Origin: Chlorops oryzae
Taxonomy: Eukaryota > Arthropoda > Insecta > Diptera > Chloropidae
Assembly (NCBI GenBank): GCA_020466095.1
Contig: CM035808.1
Location: 73,091,188-73,155,187 of the forward strand
DNA: 64,000 nt
Direction: 5' to 3'
Each line of letters opens with the position of its first letter. The stretch's first letter is position 1. Positions 56,804 to 64,000 of this stretch are shown in pieces. Under the pieces are notes generated by a model that saw nothing but the letters and a program-made list of their open reading frames with translations, was not told the DNA's origin and did no database searches. The position numbers and the translations under genes were made by a program.

Positions 56804-57762
56804 ATACCCAGCGTAAGCGGAGTATATTAGTTTTGTGGAAATCTTGTTACAGGGAGAATAAAGATCCGGAGATATAGCAAAATATATATAGAAATGAGCA
56901 GGATCAAAAACTGAATCGATTAAGACATGTCCGTCTGTCCGTCTGACCGTCTGTCCGTCTGACCGTCTGTCCGTCTGACCGTCTGTCCGTCTGACCGTCT
57001 GACCGTCCGTCCGTGGTCGGATCTCCTCCGAAACGGCTGATTCGATGAATTCGAAATTTGACACACATGTATATCGGGGTCCGAGTATAATCCTAAGTAA
57101 AAATGGGAGACATCCGCCTACTGCCACGCCCACAAATGAATTTATTGTGTTTTCAGTAAAATGCTTGTAACTTGCGAACCACTCAACACATTCCATTGAT
57201 ATTTGGTGTGCCGGTAAACTACGAAAAGGGACATTTCCTGGCAAAAAATGGACGCCGCCCTCCTCGAGCCACGCCCACAAATAAGCCCAAAACTAAGGGC
57301 TTATCGTTACTTGTGAAGTAAAAGGCGTAGAGGCTTAGAATTCGCAGCATAGGTTGACCAAGCCAAATGAAAGGTGTAGGAATAAAAGTTTATGTAGCTC
57401 GCCCACTGCCACGCCCACAAATGAAGATTTTTCGTAACTTCCGAAGTAAAAGGCGTAGAAGCTTCAAATTCGCAACATAGGTTCACCAAGACGAATGAAA
57501 GGTTTAGGAAAAAATTTTATGTGGCCCGCCCACTGCCACGCCCACAAATGAAGATTTTTCGTAACTTCCGAAGTAAAAGGCGAAGAAGCTTCAAAATTCG
57601 CAACATAGGTTCACCAAGGCGAATGAAAGGTGTAGGGAAATAATTAATGTTGCCCTCCCACTGCCACGCCCACAAATAGAGAAGCAACACATAGTGCGCT
57701 CATAATGTCGGGACGCTGGGTATTTCAAAGTCGGGCTTGACCGACTTTAACTTTCTTACTTG
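56804..57762 (+). mobile_element. DINE-1/mini-me-like repeat, family A, full copy
   Basis: Starts TACCCAGCG (inverted copy CGCTGGGT at 57714-57721), follows a (TA)n stretch, has the TATATAGAAATGAGCAGG core, a (GTCY)n tract at about 56931-57013, 3-4 subrepeats with GCCACGCCCAC, then a hairpin at 57727-57748 and CTTACTTG at 57755-57762. A near-identical copy is at 60590-61548 in unit 2. Confidence 0.78.
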
Positions 57763-58320
57763 TTAGACTTGGCATAATTTCCTCTATATGTACTCCTACC
57801 TCTCCTAACATTTTTTCGGCACAAATTGCTACAACTCTTGCTTCCTTAGCTTGGACCGTGACTGTCTCTGCAATACAAATCCTTTCGCTAAAATTGGAAA
57901 CCAGATATGGTAGTGATGCAACTTGCCTTTCATTGTTGTAGAAAGAGATATATTTACTGATATTATTTAGTGCTGACTACTTACCACACTCATCTTTGCC
58001 TAAAAATTTCTCCTCTTGCCACTTTTCTGATTTCTGGCAATGCATAACTAGCTTTTTTTCTAAAATATCTTCTTGACATTCGTTTTCTAATATTAAATCT
58101 TCACCTTCGATAAAATGCACGACGATTTTGTCATTAAAACCGACCTTCTTATTCATGAGACTATTTTCTTTAACCAAAATTTCTTTTTTTCTCATTATAT
58201 TGCTTGATTTTCTACTTAAATCATTTTCATTTAACTCATCGAAGAAAATCTTATTTATATCTAATTCCTCTAAATATATTGGTTTCTCTTTATTTTTGCC
58301 TTCTTTTTTGATTTTTTTTT
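57763..58320 (-). pseudogene. pol: gypsy pol relic in tandem unit (copy 1)
   Basis: Minus strand. From 58320 the frame is Lys/Glu-rich and includes VGFNDKIVVHFIEGEDLILE, similar in place and style to the pol N-terminus at 7348 (VSFKNTVTVF). It stops near 57977. The rest (about 57960-57765) reads a linker like the one between protease and RT in the other gypsy, with ERICIAETVTV against its KRIFIAETIKI. Protease and RT cores are missing, and DINE-like B cuts its upstream side. The copy in unit 2 is at 61549-62105. Confidence 0.7.
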
Positions 58321-58321
58321 T

Positions 58322-59165
58322 TACCCGACACACTCTGTGTCGAGGGTATATTGCGTTTGTGTGGTTGTGTGTAACACCCAGAACCAGTCGAGATAGACCA
58401 CACAAAATGTATATAGAAATGATCAGCGTCACTAGGAGATTCGATTTAGCCATATCCGTCTGTCTGTCTGTCCGTCTGTCTGTCCGTCTGTCTGTTTGTA
58501 TACAGTTTTCTTATCGAAGGAGTTGAGCTATCTTTACGAAATTCGGTACGCGTGCTCACGGGAGCATGAGTAAGAACAGGTTCGAGAATGGACCTGATCG
58601 GACCATTTTTTAGGGGTACATCCAGTACTAGGGTCTGTTATGAAAATGACAAAAACTGCTCTGAATTCGATGTTTTACAAGATATTGTGATGAAATTTGG
58701 TGTTTGAACATATTTTAGGCCAATTAATGTGATTTAAAAAAATTAGAAAAATGGGCGTGGCATAAGGGTGTTTTTCGAAAATTGTCTCCTACTCCCGAAA
58801 CGCCTATGGGACTTGAACGAAAATTGGCACTTATACTTCCTTTGTAGCCATTAACATTCTGCCCAAAAATTTCCTTGATCGGTCTATTATTAAGGGTACC
58901 TGCAGTACTAGGGTATGTCACAAAAATCTCAAAACTGCCCCAAAATCTGACTTTTTCCAAATATTTCAAGCCTCCGATTAGAATTCCGAAAAAGTGGAAA
59001 AGTGGGCGTGGCAAAGGGGCGGTTTGCATAAAGAAATTAAACAAATTGCGGTATATGGGGCCCCTATGGCCTTAAACAACTCCTAATGTTAAAAATTATT
59101 TGAAGATGTGTGTCTGTGTCGGGTATTCTATTGTCAGGCTTGCCTGACTATAACACCCTTACTTG
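58322..59165 (+). mobile_element. DINE-1/mini-me-like repeat, family B
   Basis: Starts TACCCGACACA, forming a hairpin with TGTGTCGAGGGT, and has TGTGTCGGGT (59116-59125), the inverted start, near its 3' end. The core TATATAGAAATGATCAG is shared with family A, followed by (GTCY)n at about 58458-58496. A hairpin GTCAGGCTTGCCTGAC (59133-59148) and CTTACTTG (59158-59165) end it. The rest is unrelated to A. It separates gag from pol relics in the unit. Confidence 0.75.
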
Positions 59166-59970
59166 TTTCTTACATTTTTCTTATTCTGAACTAGGTATGG
59201 CCTTTGAATTTTGATATTTACTGTGAAATTCCGGTCCATTTGCCATGACCGGGCCGCTGGGAGTTTCCCTGACCACTATCTGCTTGCTGTTGCGCATAAC
59301 AAAATCTCGCTATATGCCCAAACTGAGAGCATTTGTAGCACTGTATATCAGTGCGGTTATTTTCAGAAAAATTATTTATCAAACTTTTACAAAATTTGTT
59401 ACTTTCGTGGCCTTTCATTTGACATATATGGCAGTATAGATTTCTAAGCCTGCCAAAACATTTAATTTCTAAATGACCTTCTTCCCACAATACGCGCAGG
59501 TTAATGGGTCAAATCCTGGCTCTGTTCTATTCTCGCTGCAATTTGCATTTTGCTCATGGCCATATTCAAGGCAAATAATGCAGTAAGGGGTATTTCTCCT
59601 CTGCTGGCAAATATCTCGTGTATGGCCCGCCACATTACAAAAAGAGCAAATAATTGTTTGCGAATTAATAAAAAATTGATTTAAATTTTATTTTCCGCAT
59701 AAATTTTTTCTGAGCCTTCTGCTATTTTAATCAAAAACGAGAGAGGCTTATCCCTATGTCCTTCTAGACGGAGTTGCAAATACTGATCCTTCACTCCGAA
59801 AATGAATTTATTTTTAGCCAGTTTTTGGTACTCGCTAAGTGCTGATACTGCCTCAGATGCATTCCATGACTCCCTAATCAATTGTTCGGCCTCTTTTAGC
59901 AAGGACCCTATCCTTTGGTCAAATAGTATGCTTACCTTGAAAATAAAACTATGGTTGGGATGGAAGGGTA
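59166..59970 (-). pseudogene. gag: gypsy gag relic in tandem unit (copy 1)
   Basis: Minus strand. 59902-59681 is the capsid end with MLKEAEQLIRESW and KNKFIFGVKDQYLQLRLEG, matching the layout around 6370-6530 of the other gag. Then come five zinc knuckles, as in that gag: a CNVAGHTRDIC stretch (about 59640), CIICLEYGHEQNANC, a third with a one-base shift near 59485, CHICQMKGHESNKFC and CYKCSQFGHIARFC. The last is followed by a short Gln-rich end. The copy in unit 2 is at 62951-63755. It is broken but well preserved. Confidence 0.85.
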
Positions 59971-60589
59971 TTGTATTCCGTAGTATTTACGAGCATAGAG
60001 TTTCTGTTTTCAATGTTTTTTCTCATTTTTGGATATGCATTGAAGATGCTTTGATGTGGGTCCCAAAAATTTTGGAAAGGTTTTGAAATTGGGTGGGTGA
60101 ATTAAATGAATTAAATAAATAGTCGTATTCATTTAAACTTTCGCTATTATATTTTTTATACATAGTCGATCCTTACAATGTTGTCTAAATTCCAAATGCA
60201 ATTTCACTTAGAATTCATTACTTAAATATATGTACCACAAGACTTAGATGAAATGCTGTGCATGCTTTAACAGTGGTGCCAGCTTCGCCCTTTTCATGCT
60301 ACATCTAGCGCTTTATAGATGAACACAATGTGCTAATATTTATTTGGTGCGACGCTAAAGTACCAAGGAGTTGGCATCACTGTGCTCAAATTTTTGCAGA
60401 TCTCCAAAATTTATGCAATGGTTTTAAGTAATTAAGCAAGTTCAACGACCACATTACATTTATGTTACTAGATTGCGTTTGACAAAACCCACTTTATCGC
60501 AGCCATAAATTATGCGATATACAAAATGATTAATATATATAAGAATATAATTATATATATATATATATAATATATATCTATATATTTTT

Positions 60590-61548
60590 ATACCCAGCGT
60601 AAGCGGAGTATATTAGTTTTGTGGAAATCTTGTTACAGGGAGAATAAAGATCCGGAGATATAGCAAAATATATATAGAAATGAGCAGGATCAAAAACTGA
60701 ATCGATTAAGACATGTCCGTCTGTCCGTCTGACCGTCTGTCCGTCTGACCGTCTGTCCGTCTGACCGTCTGTCCGTCTGACCGTCTGACCGTCCGTCCGT
60801 GGTCGGATCTCCTCCGAAACGGCTGATTCGATGAATTCGAAATTTGACACACATGTATATCTGGGTCCGAGTATAATCCTAAGTAAAAATGGGAGACATC
60901 CGCCTACTGCCACGCCCACAAATGAATTTATTGTGTTTTCAGTAAAATGCTTGTAACTTGCGAACCACTCAACACATTCCATTGATATTTGGTGTGCCGG
61001 TAAACTACGAAAAGGGACATTTCCTGGCAAAAAATGGACGCCGCCTTCCTCGAGCCACGCCCACAAATAAGCCCAAAACTAAGGGCTTATCGTTACTTGT
61101 GAAGTAAAAGGCGTAGAGGCTTAGAATTCGCAGCATAGGTTGACCAAGCCAAATGAAAGGTGTAGGAATAAAAGTTTATGTAGCTCGCCCACTGCCACGC
61201 CCACAAATGAAGATTTTTTGTAACTTCCGAAGTAAAAGGCGTAGAAGCTTCAAATTCGCAACATAGGTTCACCAAGACGAATGAAAGGTTTAGGAAAAAA
61301 TTTTATGTGGCCCGCCCACTGCCACGCCCACAAATGAAGATTTTTCGTAACTTCCGAAGTAAAAGGCGAAGAAGCTTCAAAATTCGCAACATAGGTTCAC
61401 CAAGGCGAATGAAAGGTGTAGGGAAATAATTAATGTTGCCCTCCCACTGCCACGCCCACAAATAGAGAAGCAACACATAGTGCGCTCATAATGTCGGGAC
61501 GCTGGGTATTTCAAAGTCGGGCTTGACCGACTTTAACTTTCTTACTTG
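60590..61548 (+). mobile_element. DINE-1/mini-me-like repeat, family A, in unit 2
   Basis: Duplicate of 56804-57762 produced by the tandem duplication, with the same termini and (GTCY)n length. Confidence 0.78.
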
Positions 61549-62105
61549 TTAGACTTGGCATAATTTCCTCTATATGTACTCCTACCTCTCCTAACATTTT
61601 TTCGGCACAAATTGCTACAACTCTTGCTTCCTTAGCTTGGACCGTGACTGTCTCTGCAATACAAATCCTTTCGCTAAAATTGGAAACCAGATATGGTAGT
61701 GATGCAACTTGCCTTTCATTGTTGTAGAAAGAGATATATTTACTGATATTATTTAGTGCTGACTACTTACCACACTCATCTTTGCCTAAAAATTTCTCCT
61801 CTTGCCACTTTTCTGATTTCTGGCAATGCATAACTAGCTTTTTTTCTAAAATATCTTCTTGACATTCGTTTTCTAATATTAAATCTTCACCTTCGATAAA
61901 ATGCACGACGATTTTGTCATTAAAACCGACCTTCTTATTCATGAGACTATTTTCTTTAACCAAAATTTCTTTTTTTCTCATTATATTGCTTGATTTTCTA
62001 CTTAAATCATTTTCATTTAACTCATCGAAGAAAATCTTATTTATATCTAATTCCTCTAAATATATTGGTTTCTCTTTATTTTTGCCTTCTTTTTTGATTT
62101 TTTTT
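61549..62105 (-). pseudogene. pol: gypsy pol relic in tandem unit (copy 2)
   Basis: Duplicate of 57763-58320 with the same frame and stops. Confidence 0.7.
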
Positions 62106-62950
62106 TTACCCGACACACTCTGTGTCGAGGGTATATTGCGTTTGTGTGGTTGTGTGTAACACCCAGAACCAGTCGAGATAGACCACACAAAATGTATATA
62201 GAAATGATCAGCGTCACTAGGAGATTCGATTTAGCCATATCCGTCTGTCTGTCTGTCCGTCTGTCTGTCCGTCTGTCTGTTTGTATACAGTTTTCTTATC
62301 GAAGGAGTTGAGCTATCTTTACGAAATTCGGTACGCGTGCTCACGGGAGCATGAGTAAGAACAGGTTCGAGAATGGACCCGATCGGACCATTTTTTAGGG
62401 GTACATCCAGTACTAGGGTCTGTTATGAAAATGACAAAAACTGCTCTGAATTCGATGTTTTACAAGATATTGTGATGAAATTTGGTGTTTGAACATATTT
62501 TAGGCCAATTAATGTGATTTAAAAAAATTAGAAAAATGGGCGTGGCATAAGGGTGTTTTTCGAAAATTGTCTCCTACTCCCGAAACGCCTATGGGACTTG
62601 AACGAAAATTGGCACTTATACTTCCTTTGTAGCCATTAACATTCTGCCCAAAAATTTCCTTGATCGGTCTATTATTAAGGGTACCTGCAGTACTAGGGTA
62701 TGTCACAAAAATCTCAAAACTGCCCCAAAATCTGACTTTTTCCAAATATTTCAAGCCTCCGATTAGAATTCCGAAAAAGTGGAAAAGTGGGCGTGGCAAA
62801 GGGGCGGTTTGCATAAAGAAATTAAACAAATTGCGGTATATGGGGCCCCTATGGCCTTAAACAACTCCTAATGTTAAAAATTATTTGAAGATGTGTGTCT
62901 GTGTCGGGTATTCTATTGTCAGGCTTGCCTGACTATAACACCCTTACTTG
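62106..62950 (+). mobile_element. DINE-1/mini-me-like repeat, family B, in unit 2
   Basis: Duplicate of 58322-59165 with the same ends; CTTACTTG at 62943-62950. Confidence 0.75.
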
Positions 62951-63755
62951 TTTCTTACATTTTTCTTATTCTGAACTAGGTATGGCCTTTGAATTTTGAT
63001 ATTTACTGTGAAATTCCGGTCCATTTGCCATGACCGGGCCGCTGGGAGTTTCCCTGACCACTATCTGCTTGCTGTTGCGCATAACAAAATCTCGCTATAT
63101 GCCCAAACTGAGAGCATTTGTAGCACTGTATATCAGTGCGGTTATTTTCAGAAAAATTATTTATCAAACTTTTACAAAATTTGTTACTTTCGTGGCCTTT
63201 CATTTGACATATATGGCAGTATAGATTTCTAAGCCTGCCAAAACATTTAATTTCTAAATGACCTTCTTCCCACAATACGCGCAGGTTAATGGGTCAAATC
63301 CTGGCTCTGTTCTATTCTCGCTGCAATTTGCATTTTGCTCATGGCCATATTCAAGGCAAATAATGCAGTAAGGGGTATTTCTCCTCTGCTGGCAAATATC
63401 TCGTGTATGGCCCGCCACATTACAAAAAGAGCAAATAATTGTTTGCGAATTAATAAAAAATTGATTTAAATTTTATTTTCCGCATAAATTTTTTCTGAGC
63501 CTTCTGCTATTTTAATCAAAAACGAGAGAGGCTTATCCCTATGTCCTTCTAGACGGAGTTGCAAATACTGATCCTTCACTCCGAAAATGAATTTATTTTT
63601 AGCCAGTTTTTGGTACTCGCTAAGTGCTGATACTGCCTCAGATGCATTCCATGACTCCCTAATCAATTGTTCGGCCTCTTTTAGCAAGGACCCTATCCTT
63701 TGGTCAAATAGTATGCTTACCTTGAAAATAAAACTATGGTTGGGATGGAAGGGTA
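62951..63755 (-). pseudogene. gag: gypsy gag relic in tandem unit (copy 2)
   Basis: Duplicate of 59166-59970, with the same zinc-knuckle series and the same one-base shift in the third knuckle. Confidence 0.85.
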
Positions 63756-64000
63756 TTGTATTCCGTAGTATTTACGAGCATAAAGTTTCTGTTTTCAATG
63801 TTTTTTCTCATTTTTGGATATGCATTGAAGATGCTTTGATGCGGGTCCCAAAAATTTTGGAAAGGTTTTGAAATTGGGTGGGTGAATTAAATGAATTAAA
63901 TAAATAGTCGTATTCATTTAAACTTTCGCTATTATATTTTTTATACATAGTCGATCCTTACAATGTTGTCTAAATTCCAAATGCAATTTCACTTAGAATT
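63756..64000. repeat. 3.79-kb tandem unit, start of copy 3
   Basis: The unit starts again and continues to the window end. It shares TTGTCTAAATTCC with copy 2 rather than the TTGTTTAAATTCC of copy 1, and has private changes such as GATGCGGGTCCC. Confidence 0.93.

Larger units (their letters stand above)
56185..59970. repeat. 3.79-kb tandem unit, copy 1
   Basis: First of two full copies. Contents in plus order: decayed gypsy gag (56185-56800), DINE-like A (56804-57762), gypsy pol relic (57763-58320, minus), DINE-like B (58322-59165), gypsy gag (59166-59970, minus). It differs from copy 2 at roughly ten visible positions in 3.79 kb. Length is 3,786 bp. Confidence 0.95.
59971..63755. repeat. 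3.79-kb tandem unit, copy 2
   Basis: Head-to-tail repeat of 56185-59970, 3,785 bp long, with the same order of parts: DINE-like A at 60590-61548, pol relic 61549-62105, DINE-like B at 62106-62950, gag 62951-63755. The T run before DINE-like B is shorter than in copy 1. Confidence 0.95.

Noticed and set aside
56792..57280. 162-codon ORF, also at 60578-61066
   Set aside because: It spans the ends, microsatellite and subrepeats of DINE-like A; the identical copy only reflects the tandem duplication.
58724..59075. Overlapping ORFs on both strands, duplicated at 62.5-62.9 kb
   Set aside because: They lie within DINE-like B and have no domain; duplication explains the apparent conservation.
1..64000. 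tRNA or rRNA genes
   Set aside because: No cloverleaf or rRNA-like stretch was noticed; tRNA-like bases occur only as primer binding sites.

Overview
The window reads as repeat-rich genomic DNA from a higher (brachyceran) fly; a tephritid fruit fly would fit, but the species cannot be fixed from the sequence. The grounds are AT-rich DNA, very short introns, insect-type gypsy, BEL, jockey and LOA retroelements, and dipteran DINE-1/mini-me-like repeats with (GTCY)n tracts. I find no convincing intact host gene, no rRNA or tRNA gene, and no prokaryotic feature. Almost everything recognisable is a mobile element, many nested in each other, most carrying stops, frameshifts or truncations.

Layout. 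1-1529: 5'-truncated jockey-like LINE. 1548-2391: unrecognised lysine-rich coiled-coil ORF. 2954-4511: BEL/Pao remnants. 4512-16093: nearly full gypsy element (5' LTR cut to its last 344 bp, tRNA-Ser-type PBS, gag with five zinc knuckles, pol, 999-bp 3' LTR) carrying a Mutator-like DNA transposon (11235-13090) with tandem-repeat ends and a 9-bp target duplication. 16094-22100: two decayed errantivirus-type env relics, an unrecognised broken ORF, and a DINE-1/mini-me-like repeat. 23653-28363: PIF/Harbinger transposon, split by a hAT element (24787-26708, 8-bp TSD), itself split by a pogo-like MITE (25126-25618, TA TSD). 29276-29706: an LTR. 30143-43110: a LOA-like LINE on the minus strand, split beside its YADD motif by a complete BEL/Pao element (31694-41263, 5-bp TSD), which is split within its RT by a second jockey copy (35536-37260, 9-bp TSD). 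43162-44880: LTR-like piece and an RTE-like LINE fragment. 45916-48397: a diverged gypsy LTR interrupted by a 1.6-kb foldback element with arms of about 677 bp. 48400-55500: inverted gypsy fragments, an array of about 150-bp repeats, a minus-strand LTR, and a 450-bp palindrome. 55948-64000: a DINE-like repeat and a 3.79-kb tandem duplication (two full units and the start of a third) built from gypsy gag/pol relics plus two DINE-like families.

The retroelements follow normal replication plans: gag packages RNA, pol supplies protease, RT, RNase H and integrase, LTRs supply promoter and polyadenylation signals, LINEs use endonuclease plus RT. Target duplications give the order of events: LOA LINE, then BEL, then jockey; and Harbinger, then hAT, then pogo-like MITE. 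The most unusual item is a third ORF in the BEL element (40108-40665), between pol and the 3' LTR, encoding three gag-type zinc knuckles after a possible splice acceptor.
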